Below, piece after piece: positions 18,409 through 27,249 of a stretch of 64,000 nucleotides of DNA. Below the pieces are notes generated by a model. The model saw only the letters and a list, made by a program, of their open reading frames with translations. It was not told where the DNA came from and searched no databases. The position numbers and the translations under genes were made by a program. This DNA is from Sphingobacterium micropteri (lineage in GTDB: Bacteria; Bacteroidota; Bacteroidia; Sphingobacteriales; Sphingobacteriaceae): the NCBI RefSeq assembly GCF_014692515.1, contig NZ_JACOIK010000008.1, positions 227,464 through 291,463 of the forward strand, in the 5' to 3' direction. Numbering within the stretch: the first letter of the stretch is position 1; every line of letters begins with the position of its first letter.

Positions 18409-20150
18409 TCTGGACAACCGAACATATTACGCCGGAACCGGACCTGTATTCGTATGTCCAAGCGCGAAAACCAGAAACTTCGCCTACGCCCGAAAGCCGT
18501 ATGATCGCCATCATGGGTGGCGGTCCTAAGGGGATGTATGCGCTGAATCATTTTGTCAATCAAACTCGCCTCGATCCAACTACAAAACACTATCAAGTTT
18601 TGTGGTTTAATCAGGACGAACGCTTTGCTTGTGGACCGAATTACGACATACATCAACCTAATTATCTGTTGATCAACTATTGTATAGGACATGTACACGC
18701 CTTTCATCCGGCATATCGGGACATCGAAAACCAAAGAAGCTTTGTAGATTGGCTGACTGCTGTAAAGATTGTCGACACAGTTATCGAGCCGACCGATTTT
18801 GCCTCGAGGGCTTTGGTGGGCCATTATCTACAGTGGGTCGCTGCAGAGACGATCCGTAACCTTCCGTCGAATGTACACGTAGAGCTTATCCCACGGCCTG
18901 TCATCACGATGACCTATAAGGATACCCAAGTAGCAATCGAAACTAAAACCAAGACTTGGGAGGTCGATAGCGTGTTACTTACTACAGGTCATTGTTACCA
19001 AAACAGTCCGTTAATTGAACACACGGAGATCCCCACAGCAATGTATAAGCGTGCGCCCTATCCCGTCTCACAGTTCGCCACGATCCCGCCACAAGCGCAG
19101 GTTGGTATCATCGGCATAGGTTTAACCTTTATCGATATTGCATTGGCGCTTACCGAAGGCCGTGGCGGCACGTTTGAACAGGGCACCTATCATCGCTCCG
19201 GAAAAGAACCTGTAATTTATCCCTTTTCGAGAAGTTCACTTCCCATATTGTGCCGCGGCGCACAATATCAGGAGCAACGCCCGTTATATATCTTGACCGA
19301 ATCGCAGTTTAAGAAATGGATGCGCCAATCAGCAAAAATCGATTTCCTAAAGGAAATACTCCCCTTAATCGAAGAAGAAGTGCAACTGGCTTATTACACC
19401 GTGGCGTTTGACGTAACAGATCTTGAAACGATACGGAATATGATAGCACACATACCCGTATCCGAGCGCTTTATGCTAAACAATTTGTTACGACCAGCGT
19501 TAAACAACGAAGAAGAAATTATCCAGTATATACGGACGAACATTGATGAAGCCTATAAAGGCGAAGAAAAAAGTCCGCTGATGGCAGCCGCAGCCGTTTG
19601 GAGTCGAATCTGTTCCCAGATCGCTGAGGTATATCGGACTGTAGGTTTTACGGGTGCCTCTCAGCAGCAATTGGATCAATACTATTTTAGCGCCTTCAAC
19701 CGTGTGAGTTACGGTCCTCCCATAGCGAACATGGAAAAAATATATGCGTTAGCGAAAGCGGGCATCCTCCGCTTTATGGCGTTTCAAAATCCAGTGATTA
19801 GCTGGCACTCTGACGAGCAGTTGTTTTCCCTCCGTGACGCCAACGGAAAGGAAAAACAATTAGATATCTTAATTGACGCGCGCATCGCTCGCCCCGCCCT
19901 CGAAAAAAGAAACGCCGTACTATATGATAACCTGTTGCAGAAGGGATCTATCCATGCATACGAGAATGAAGGGTATTCCCCAGGTAGCCTGTCTATTGAT
20001 AAACGTGGAAAATGTACCACGATGGAAAGTCTACCCGTTTACTGTTACGGATCGAATACCGAAGGTGTGTTTTTCGATAACGACACCTTATCACGAACAA
20101 AAAATGATACCGCCTGTTATTGGGTACAGGAGACACTTCGCCAAATGTAG
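18405..20150 (+). CDS. FAD/NAD(P)-binding oxidoreductase (NAD_binding_9 type)
   Basis: A 581-aa flavoprotein-like protein. The N-terminal Rossmann motif IAIMGGGPKGMYALNHF (about 34-50) and the long loop before ACGPNYDIHQPNYLLINY match the COG4529/PF13454 group of FAD/NAD(P)-binding proteins. A second dinucleotide motif, VGIIGIGLTFIDIALAL, lies near residue 230. It overlaps the SbnA-like gene by 4 bp and is followed after 10 bp by the PLP decarboxylase-like gene. It may oxidise the product of the SbnA-like enzyme in place of the usual NAD-dependent SbnB. The substrate is unknown. Confidence 0.75.
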   Translation: MIWTTEHITPEPDLYSYVQARKPETSPTPESRMIAIMGGGPKGMYALNHFVNQTRLDPTTKHYQVLWFNQDERFACGPNYDIHQPNYLLINYCIGHVHAFHPAYRDIENQRSFVDWLTAVKIVDTVIEPTDFASRALVGHYLQWVAAETIRNLPSNVHVELIPRPVITMTYKDTQVAIETKTKTWEVDSVLLTTGHCYQNSPLIEHTEIPTAMYKRAPYPVSQFATIPPQAQVGIIGIGLTFIDIALALTEGRGGTFEQGTYHRSGKEPVIYPFSRSSLPILCRGAQYQEQRPLYILTESQFKKWMRQSAKIDFLKEILPLIEEEVQLAYYTVAFDVTDLETIRNMIAHIPVSERFMLNNLLRPALNNEEEIIQYIRTNIDEAYKGEEKSPLMAAAAVWSRICSQIAEVYRTVGFTGASQQQLDQYYFSAFNRVSYGPPIANMEKIYALAKAGILRFMAFQNPVISWHSDEQLFSLRDANGKEKQLDILIDARIARPALEKRNAVLYDNLLQKGSIHAYENEGYSPGSLSIDKRGKCTTMESLPVYCYGSNTEGVFFDNDTLSRTKNDTACYWVQETLRQM

Positions 20151-20160
20151 AAAGAACTTT

Positions 20161-21537
20161 ATGGACAACACATTTTTACCACTAACACCCATCCTACACC
20201 GTTGGGTGCAAGATATTATAGAACAACCCACGTCTTTGTTCCAAGCGATCGAACGGCAAGGATCGCCTATAAACATACACCATCTAGCACCATTGAAAGA
20301 AAACATCAAAGCCTATGAAAAGGTACTAACCAAATACCAGATCCCCCACAAAATATTCTTTGCACGCAAAGCCAATAAATGCTTGGAAATAGCCCGAGCT
20401 GTAGCACAGATGGGTCAAGGAGTAGATACCGCAAGTTACCGCGAACTCCAGCAATGCGTCGAGGCCGGAATAGATAGCCAACAACTTGTGCTTACCGCTG
20501 CGGTTAAAAACAAGAAACTTCTTGAACTTGCCCTGCAGCATAACATCCCTGTGGTATTGGATAACGAGGATGAACTGCAGCTGGCGCAAGAGGTTGCACA
20601 AAAAAAGGAGAAAACCATGATAGTAAACATTCGCGTGGGCGGCTTTTTCGTGGAGGACAAGCGTTTACCCACGCGCTTCGGCTTTCCCATCGATCACGCA
20701 GTCGCCTATATCCGTGGTTTAGCAGATAAATATCCCCATCTCGAATACACCGGTTTACACTTCCATCTAAATGGTTATTCTGTCACGGAGCGTGTGGCAG
20801 CCATCGAGCAATCGGTACGCGTCATCGACGAACTATTGCATCATGGCATCCCGACGCGGTCGCTCGACATTGGTGGCGGTATGCTGATGAATTACCTACG
20901 ATCAGAACAAGAATGGCTCGAATTCCATGACGCGCTACGTGAAGCTGTATTGGGCGTCCGATCCGAACTTACCTATCAGAATGACGCGCTCGGTATGGTC
21001 AAGATCAACGACCAGCTCTATGGTGAACCCACGGTATACCCCTACTTCAATAAACTGCACAAGGAGAAACTATTGGAAGAGATTCTAACCACGCGATCTG
21101 CTATCTTCGACGCGCCGATCCATCAACTGTTTACCGAGCGCGCCTTAGCGTTTCGCATGGAGCCTGGCCGATCGCTGCTGGATCAGGTGGGCTGCACGGT
21201 GGCTAAAGTTGCCTTCCGTAAAAAAGATAGCGAAGGCCGTCTGCTAGTAGGCCTAGAAATGAACCGCACCCAGCTCCGGAGTTCCAGTGCCGATTTTTTG
21301 GTAGATCCCATCCATCTGCCCAAACGGCAAAGCCAGAAGACCGATGATCCGTGCTACGCCTATCTTGTCGGGAGCTATTGTCTGGAACAGGAATTGATCC
21401 TTAAACGAAAAGTTTACCTAAAATCGTATCCGGAAATCGGCGATTTGATTCTATTTCCCAATACTGCCGGATATCTGATGCATTTTTACGAATCAGAAGC
21501 ACATCTGTTCGAACTTGCCAAAAACATATTCGTTTAA
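20161..21537 (+). CDS. Type III PLP-dependent enzyme, Orn/DAP/Arg decarboxylase fold (Y4yA-like)
   Basis: A 458-aa alanine-racemase-fold PLP enzyme. Cofactor Lys70 is in IFFARKANK, GVDTASYRELQ follows, then HFHLNGY and the glycine-rich phosphate site LDIGGGM. The C-terminal beta domain begins near EPGRSLLDQVG. It resembles the Y4yA group and SbnH-like decarboxylases. An in-frame extension upstream to 19873 lies wholly inside the flavoprotein gene and looks non-coding, so I start at the ATG 10 bp after that gene. It is the last gene of the operon and probably decarboxylates or rearranges the diamino acid made upstream. Confidence 0.8.
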   Translation: MDNTFLPLTPILHRWVQDIIEQPTSLFQAIERQGSPINIHHLAPLKENIKAYEKVLTKYQIPHKIFFARKANKCLEIARAVAQMGQGVDTASYRELQQCVEAGIDSQQLVLTAAVKNKKLLELALQHNIPVVLDNEDELQLAQEVAQKKEKTMIVNIRVGGFFVEDKRLPTRFGFPIDHAVAYIRGLADKYPHLEYTGLHFHLNGYSVTERVAAIEQSVRVIDELLHHGIPTRSLDIGGGMLMNYLRSEQEWLEFHDALREAVLGVRSELTYQNDALGMVKINDQLYGEPTVYPYFNKLHKEKLLEEILTTRSAIFDAPIHQLFTERALAFRMEPGRSLLDQVGCTVAKVAFRKKDSEGRLLVGLEMNRTQLRSSSADFLVDPIHLPKRQSQKTDDPCYAYLVGSYCLEQELILKRKVYLKSYPEIGDLILFPNTAGYLMHFYESEAHLFELAKNIFV

Positions 21538-21589
21538 CGGAGATGATAATAGCCGTTTCCAGCAAGGACAACCTGATTAAGAGACAAAG

Positions 21590-22483
21590 CTAGAGCATGA
21601 AAAAAGTCTTAGGCTTGAGGGGTTCAGGAATTTCTGTTTCTTTCAGCAACTGTTTAATATTAATCTCGATATTACGCGCTATGGCAGTTACAGGCGTATC
21701 ACTGGGCCGATTACGGAAAGGATCTTGTAGGTTGTAGGCGGTTTTATCAGCAAGAAAAAACAAAGCGGCGATAAGCACCAACAGCGGAATTTCAAAAATC
21801 GCGTGGACATCTTGTATCGCAATCGATAACGTAATCAAAAAGAGATAAATAGCTGCATGCAGAAAAAAACGATACGTTACTGGAAATACCGTAGTATTTA
21901 TACGTTCTGCTTTGCCCATCGAATCCACAAGACGCACGAGCGTCTGATCCAGCTGCACCCGATAAAATTCGGGGATTGGTTGCTTATCTGCAACTTCTTT
22001 TATACGGGTTGCCTGCATCTGGGTTATGGCTAACGCCACATTTTTATGAGGTCGAAGCATCTCCCGTTCCGCCGACGTAAGGTTGAGTTGCCTAGCCAAT
22101 GGATTCAGCCCCCGTAGAGAATCACCTAAGGCGTAACACCACGCGATCTGTTTATAAGCGATGTCCCGAATCACTTCTTCGTATGCACTGTCCATATAGC
22201 TTTGAAGTTGTATGACGAGCGAACGGGAATCGTTTACAATAGCGCCCCATATTTTGCGTGCCTCCCACCACCGTTCATACGACTGGCTCATCTTAAACGA
22301 CAGTAACACCGATATCGCGGTACCTAAAAATGCAGGAACACCCAAAGGCATATCTGGAAGCCGATCATTCATAAAATACGTAAAGGCATTAAAAAATAAG
22401 CCGACAACAGCCACTATAGCCACTTCCCTTTTTATTTTGTTAAGCATGTAACGTAAGGGAATCCGAGAAGAGTTCAGTATCAT
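21590..22483 (-). CDS. Bestrophin-family (UPF0187) ion channel
   Basis: A 297-aa membrane protein. The segment LLSFKMSQSYERWWEARKIWGAIVNDSR is the bestrophin signature, with SYERWWEAR conserved. Two N-terminal and two later hydrophobic spans (about 20-50 and 205-245) fit the four-helix channel. Bacterial homologues form pentameric channels passing sodium or other ions. It converges on the biosynthetic operon (53 bp apart), and no terminator is visible between them. No functional link to its neighbours is apparent. Confidence 0.88.
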   Translation of the reverse strand: MILNSSRIPLRYMLNKIKREVAIVAVVGLFFNAFTYFMNDRLPDMPLGVPAFLGTAISVLLSFKMSQSYERWWEARKIWGAIVNDSRSLVIQLQSYMDSAYEEVIRDIAYKQIAWCYALGDSLRGLNPLARQLNLTSAEREMLRPHKNVALAITQMQATRIKEVADKQPIPEFYRVQLDQTLVRLVDSMGKAERINTTVFPVTYRFFLHAAIYLFLITLSIAIQDVHAIFEIPLLVLIAALFFLADKTAYNLQDPFRNRPSDTPVTAIARNIEINIKQLLKETEIPEPLKPKTFFML

Positions 22484-22526
22484 ACTCTGATGAACAAATA
22501 TCTTTTGAATGTGTTTGTACGACGAA

Positions 22527-22565
22527 GAAAAAAATCCGTGTTCCCATTAACATGGGGACACGGAT
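22527..22565 (-). terminator. Strong terminator of the two-lipoprotein unit
   Basis: A 14-bp stem, ATCCGTGTTCCCAT (22534-22547) against ATGGGGACACGGAT (22552-22565), with a 4-nt loop. It is followed on the minus strand by a run of T (plus-strand AAAAAAA at 22528-22534). It starts only 7 bp past the stop of the lipoprotein gene. Confidence 0.9.
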
Positions 22566-22572
22566 CGTCGAT

Positions 22573-23559
22573 TTAGCGCCAGAGCATCTGTCCGCCACCA
22601 GATTCAATTCTATCTTTGTCTTTCCAAATAACCGGGATAACACCCGGTGTGTTTGATTCGGAAGGATTAACCACATACTGCTTACCATCATTGGGGATAA
22701 TCCGCATTTCCCATAGGTGGCCAAGTGTACCGGAGGATCGGTAATACGTCCCAACAAGCAAATACGCGCCATCCGGCGAAAAGACCGGATTCGATTCCGT
22801 AAAATTACTGGTGGTTACCTGTTTTAGATCAGAACCGTCTATATTCATCGTATGGATATGATTGCCTATCTGTAACGCGAGTTGATTGCCAGCTTGATTA
22901 ACAGCTACTTTACCCCACTCCTCATAATTCATTTCTTTAATACCCTTGCCGGAAGTATAAGGTGGATCCAGGCGTATGATATATTTGTTATGGGTAATTA
23001 ACAACGCATTACCCGGCAGCCATAGCGAGCTCATGTTAAACACATCCAGTCTCTCTCCTTCAATATCCAAAAGGCGTGTCACAAATTCACCATTTCGCTT
23101 TAAAATGGTTATTCCGTCGTTGTAATCTTTTGACGTTACCATAATCAAACTATTATCCGGTGATAAGTAACCTTGGCAATAGCTATTGCCCTCAGGGCTG
23201 GTATAATCAAATTGTTCGACAATAGATCCGTCCGCCATATTACTAAGTGTAAATTTCACTTTATAATTTCCGATCGTACTGGCATTAACCGCAGTCAACT
23301 TTAACTTACCATCACGTGATACATCTACGTTATTTCGTTTGCTATCGCTGGGAAGAAATGTCCCCCCGGTTCCATCGGGCAAACTTATTTGGAGGATGCC
23401 TTCTGTCGCCCAGTCGTAGTAAATGGTACCTTTTACATCTGCCGGATATTTCCCTATTCCAGTTCCCTCACCACCCGTTCCGTCTCCATCTTTAGAACAA
23501 GAAACAGAGAATATACAGCATAAAATACCTATACCCATCAAATAACTGAATTTCTTCAT
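22573..23559 (-). CDS. Lipoprotein with TolB/WD40-like beta-propeller repeats
   Basis: A 328-aa exported lipoprotein. The lipobox SVSC (Cys21) is followed by SKDGDGTGGEGTG. The repeats such as SPDNSLIMVTSKDYND and NPVFSPDGAYLLVGTYY are typical of PD40/TolB-type propellers. It is 78 bp downstream of another lipoprotein gene in the same direction and is ended by a strong terminator, so the two likely form one unit divergent from the TonB receptor. Binding of a metal or protein ligand is possible, but no metal-ligand cluster is visible. Confidence 0.72.
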   Translation of the reverse strand: MKKFSYLMGIGILCCIFSVSCSKDGDGTGGEGTGIGKYPADVKGTIYYDWATEGILQISLPDGTGGTFLPSDSKRNNVDVSRDGKLKLTAVNASTIGNYKVKFTLSNMADGSIVEQFDYTSPEGNSYCQGYLSPDNSLIMVTSKDYNDGITILKRNGEFVTRLLDIEGERLDVFNMSSLWLPGNALLITHNKYIIRLDPPYTSGKGIKEMNYEEWGKVAVNQAGNQLALQIGNHIHTMNIDGSDLKQVTTSNFTESNPVFSPDGAYLLVGTYYRSSGTLGHLWEMRIIPNDGKQYVVNPSESNTPGVIPVIWKDKDRIESGGGQMLWR

Positions 23560-23637
23560 CGCATTAAATATTTATTTACGCCACTAAGTTACGGCTAGTT
23601 GATTTTCTGGACAATCCACGAAAACTAGGAAATTATT

Positions 23638-24720
23638 TTAACTCATCCCCAAGGTAAGCGTCGTCACGAAAACCAGTCCCGTCGAACTGACAGCCTCTAC
23701 ATATACTTTGTAAGAACCCGCGGTTAGGTTTTCCGACGGTTTAACCCGAACTTTTCCCGAAGATTCTTCAACCTCAAATATGTCGCCTGAATTGGCAAAG
23801 GGAACCCCATTCTTCTCGACCGCCTTTAAACGGAAAGTCGATTTATATTTATCTGGATAAAACACCGGAGCAGCTGATAGATACCCGTTACTTAACCCAA
23901 TATGTACCGTGCTATAATCGATGGTAATGTCCAGATCAGGATAATACTGTCCGAAAAGATATTTGATCTTCGGTATAAAAATCATGCGGAAAGGTGTACT
24001 TGCCACCACAAAACCGTCTTTAACCAAGGACGGCTGGCTATTGACAACGGTCTCCTCTTCCCCTTTACTTTCAGAAACACTAGCATCAAATACTATTTTT
24101 CCTTCCCGTACCGCCGCAAATTCGGTAACCGGCAAATACCAATCCGCTCCTTTTTTTACATCCTCCATCGCAGACAATGCAAAAGCGCTTTCCACCTCAC
24201 CGTACAAGCCATAAGCAAACGCCGTTCCAGCGTCCTGCTCCGCCCCTTCAATGTTGACAGCAGCTGGATCAACCGTTACATGGAGATAGCCCAGTCCTGC
24301 ATCCTGCTCTAAATTCGTGGAGAGTTTAACCGTCCAAATATACTGCGACGGCAATACTTCTGCAGATGTTATGGAAGAAGTGCCTGTAGGATATAATAAC
24401 CGACTGTCGACAAAGATGGCGTGCTGCTCAGCGTCATAACGAGCCGCTTTCACCAATTTCTGCCGCAACGTGTTACCATCGGAAAAGACATAGTCCTTGG
24501 TTTGGTCGGCTGAAAAATCGACCTGTACAGTCCCGCCATTACCATAACCTTCCGGAAGCGGAACGCGGAGTTGTTCGCCATAAGTAACCGTACTCTTTTC
24601 CGGAAACGAAACCGTTGCCGGCTCTTTCGGTTCGGCGTTATCTTTTTGACAGGCTGTTAATAAGACAAAGCAGAAGGATAATCCAATCCATGCTTTTCTG
24701 GTGTAGTTGTTCAAATTCAT
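23638..24720 (-). CDS. Lipoprotein of unknown function, divergent from the TonB receptor
   Basis: A 360-aa lipoprotein starting at MNLNNYTRK (24720); an ATG at 24732 is also in frame but nearly coincides with the predicted transcription start. The lipobox LLTAC (Cys24) is followed by QKDN. The mature part is beta-rich and looks like two or three Ig-like or cadherin-like modules (for example SGDIFEVEESSGKVRVKPS, then GSYKVYVEAVSSTG). I do not recognise the family. It shares a 93-bp divergent promoter region with the ZnuD-like receptor, so both are probably controlled by one regulator. Confidence 0.7.
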   Translation of the reverse strand: MNLNNYTRKAWIGLSFCFVLLTACQKDNAEPKEPATVSFPEKSTVTYGEQLRVPLPEGYGNGGTVQVDFSADQTKDYVFSDGNTLRQKLVKAARYDAEQHAIFVDSRLLYPTGTSSITSAEVLPSQYIWTVKLSTNLEQDAGLGYLHVTVDPAAVNIEGAEQDAGTAFAYGLYGEVESAFALSAMEDVKKGADWYLPVTEFAAVREGKIVFDASVSESKGEEETVVNSQPSLVKDGFVVASTPFRMIFIPKIKYLFGQYYPDLDITIDYSTVHIGLSNGYLSAAPVFYPDKYKSTFRLKAVEKNGVPFANSGDIFEVEESSGKVRVKPSENLTAGSYKVYVEAVSSTGLVFVTTLTLGMS

Positions 24721-24766
24721 TTGTTTTGCCATTTATTTTGTGGCAAAGTAAAGGTATATTTTTATC

Positions 24767-24787
24767 AAAAGCAATATTGTTGCTTTT
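24767..24787. promoter_or_regulatory. Perfect inverted-repeat operator between divergent genes
   Basis: Arms AAAAGCAA (24767-24774) and TTGCTTTT (24780-24787) around TATTG. It overlaps the -33 region of the receptor promoter and sits upstream of the likely -7 of the divergent lipoprotein gene. The size and symmetry fit a dimeric repressor of the Fur/Zur type. With a ZnuD-like receptor next to it, Zur is the first guess, but this is inference. Confidence 0.65.
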
Positions 24788-24799
24788 ATATTTTATACG

Positions 24800-24807
24800 T
24801 ACTTTTG
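24800..24807 (+). promoter_or_regulatory. -7 element of the ZnuD-like receptor gene
   Basis: TACTTTTG matches TAnnTTTG exactly. A TTG at 24780-24782, inside the inverted repeat, lies about 17 bp upstream as a -33 element. The ATG follows after 6 bp, so the transcript would be nearly leaderless. Confidence 0.6.
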
Positions 24808-24813
24808 CCCATC

Positions 24814-27222
24814 ATGAATAGCGGCAATACGTACAACTCCATCAAAAAAGATCTCTTGGGGAATCTCTTCTTCTTGTTTTTATCCACAAGCTGTATGGCG
24901 CAGCTGGATACCGTATTGCACATCGATTCCGTAGTCGTAGATGCACGGATCGATCCATCCTGGAATCGTACGGTGCTCAACAAACATGACCTTACCCAAC
25001 GCAACGCTACGTCTTTCGGTGAACTTCTCAGCAGCACAGCGGGAGTCCAAAATGCTTACCATGGCCCGCATGCCGGCTCTCCTATGATCCGCAGCATGTC
25101 CGGGAATCGGGTAAGGATACTCCGGAATAACACCAGTATTTCCGATCTCTCGGGCATTAGCCCCAATTTCACCATCAGTTTTGACCCGGACAACATCTCG
25201 GACATACATATCTATAAATCGCAATCTAGCGTGCTTTATGGCGGCCGAGCGATCGGTGGAGCGATCAATATTGTGGATAATAGCATTCCTAAAAACGTAC
25301 CCGCAAAACCAATCACCGGATCGGTCAAGACCTCCTGGCAAACCAATGCCGGACACCTGGTATCTTTCGATCTCAATGGGAAAACAAACGAACAGTCAAC
25401 ATGGCATGTCGACGGGTCTTGGCGTCAAAACGGAGATATCCGGATACCTAGCCATCCGAAAATCGACTGGGCATATAACCCTACAATCGACAATATGCAA
25501 GCTTCAATGGCACAAGTATTTGTGGATAAGGAAAGTAAACAGAATATAACCCTCTACCCATACCTTAGCCAATTTGTACTCGATAATATGGGCGATCCCA
25601 GCCAAGGGCTATCGGAAGCCGAAATGTATACCTTTAAATCTCATTCGGTGATCGGGGGTTATGAAGTACCCAATCCAGCCAATCCGCAATATATTCCAGA
25701 TCAAGATCCGAGTATACCGTTATATACGACGGTCGTCCATGGCATATACGACTATGCACCAGTACGCAATGGTTATATCCCGAACAGCCATGCAGATCAT
25801 AAAACGATCAACATCGGATACGCCTGGCATACATCCAATATGCACATTGGTATAGGGTATCGCGGTAACCAAGGTTATTTCGGCATTCCAGGATTCGCAC
25901 GAATCAAACAACCTTCACACGCACATAGCCACGGCGACGACCATCAACATCGTGCAGAGGACTTCGGGTATTCTCCCATCAATACCCGGGCACTTTCTAA
26001 CAATTTTGTTAGTGACGTCTCGATTGCGGTAGGATCTCCCTGGCTGTCTAGTATAAAAAACAGCTACAGCCTGCAACTCGCTGATGATAGGGAACTGTTG
26101 GGCATCTATCAAATGAATAAATTTAACAGCAATATACACAGTAATCGGTTAGAATTTCATCAGTCATACCAAGCATTCTGGAAAGGGCTCTCAGGACTAG
26201 ACTTATCTTACAGAAAAATTACGGGGACCGGCATCATGCGTTACATGCCGCATACACGCAGTCAGGAATGGAGCGCTTTTACCCAACAGCAGTTTGCCAT
26301 AAAGTCGTTACGACTCAGCACAGGCTATCGTATCGAGCACGTGCATCGAAAAGCGATTCCTGACGCAGCATATAAACGTAGCCGCGGTCTGTCCGGTGGC
26401 AATCTTTCACCAAGAAACTATAAACTGCAACAGTTCAACAGCGAGCTCTCCTGGAAAATTCTTTCATTTCTGCGGGTGATGGGGAGTTACCAGCATGCCG
26501 AACGCGCACCGGAGATAAATGAGCTATATGCGGGTAACAATCATTTTGCCATCATGACCGAAGAAAATGGCGACGACCGGCTTCCGGTCGAAACCAACGA
26601 TGGAATCGAGTTCGGTATGGAGTTCAATAGTTTATCCGGCTGGAATCTCAAGTCAACCTATTACCACAATACTTTTAAGAATTATCTCTATCTGGCACAT
26701 ACCGGTATTTCACGGTCAGGCGGCTTCTTAGTGAAGGAATGGCGTGCGTCGGACACCGAGATTTCGGGTTGGGAAGTAGAACTCAGCCAGCAGACGATCT
26801 TTGCCCATGGCGCGAAGCTGTTCAGTCAAGGTTACTTTGACCTGGTCAAAAACCGGAATACTTCCGACGATCCGATGCGCCAATGGGCCGAAGGTGATTT
26901 TATGCCCAATATGCCGACCAGCCGTTTTGGCTTTGCGACCAAACTAGATACAAAAAACTGGTCATTATATGTGGCTGCTGATAGCTATCTAAAGCAAAAA
27001 CTGCTCGGAAAAAACATCAACCCAGAACCGCCTATGCCAGCATTCACCCTACTGCATGCCAAAATCAGCCATAGATTACCTTGGTCAAAATATCATTTGG
27101 AAGCCTATATTCAAGGCGGTAATCTCTTGAATAGCGAGGCGCGTCCACAACAATCGATATTAAAATATCTCTCCCCCTTACCAGGTCGAAATATCAGTAT
27201 GGGGATCCAAATGGCTATTTGA
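24814..27222 (+). CDS. TonB-dependent receptor, ZnuD-like (probable zinc importer)
   Basis: An 802-aa outer-membrane receptor, not of the SusC type. A signal peptide ends near SCMAQ, the plug includes SSTAGVQNAYHGPHAGSPMI and VLYGGRAIGGAINIV, and the barrel follows. A loop after YFGIPGF carries HAHSHGDDHQH (codons about 25916-25953), like the His-rich loop of ZnuD zinc receptors. I start at the ATG at 24814; an upstream in-frame extension lacks a signal peptide and overlaps the promoter. The shared operator with two lipoproteins and the zinc peptidase downstream support a metal-uptake role. Copper or nickel is less likely but possible. Confidence 0.82.
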   Translation: MNSGNTYNSIKKDLLGNLFFLFLSTSCMAQLDTVLHIDSVVVDARIDPSWNRTVLNKHDLTQRNATSFGELLSSTAGVQNAYHGPHAGSPMIRSMSGNRVRILRNNTSISDLSGISPNFTISFDPDNISDIHIYKSQSSVLYGGRAIGGAINIVDNSIPKNVPAKPITGSVKTSWQTNAGHLVSFDLNGKTNEQSTWHVDGSWRQNGDIRIPSHPKIDWAYNPTIDNMQASMAQVFVDKESKQNITLYPYLSQFVLDNMGDPSQGLSEAEMYTFKSHSVIGGYEVPNPANPQYIPDQDPSIPLYTTVVHGIYDYAPVRNGYIPNSHADHKTINIGYAWHTSNMHIGIGYRGNQGYFGIPGFARIKQPSHAHSHGDDHQHRAEDFGYSPINTRALSNNFVSDVSIAVGSPWLSSIKNSYSLQLADDRELLGIYQMNKFNSNIHSNRLEFHQSYQAFWKGLSGLDLSYRKITGTGIMRYMPHTRSQEWSAFTQQQFAIKSLRLSTGYRIEHVHRKAIPDAAYKRSRGLSGGNLSPRNYKLQQFNSELSWKILSFLRVMGSYQHAERAPEINELYAGNNHFAIMTEENGDDRLPVETNDGIEFGMEFNSLSGWNLKSTYYHNTFKNYLYLAHTGISRSGGFLVKEWRASDTEISGWEVELSQQTIFAHGAKLFSQGYFDLVKNRNTSDDPMRQWAEGDFMPNMPTSRFGFATKLDTKNWSLYVAADSYLKQKLLGKNINPEPPMPAFTLLHAKISHRLPWSKYHLEAYIQGGNLLNSEARPQQSILKYLSPLPGRNISMGIQMAI

Positions 27223-27249
27223 TTTGATAATCATCATACATACCCTATT

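Noticed and set aside
19873..20160. N-terminal extension of the PLP decarboxylase-like gene
   Set aside because: It lies entirely within the flavoprotein gene in another frame, has unlikely composition, and the fold is complete from the ATG at 20161.
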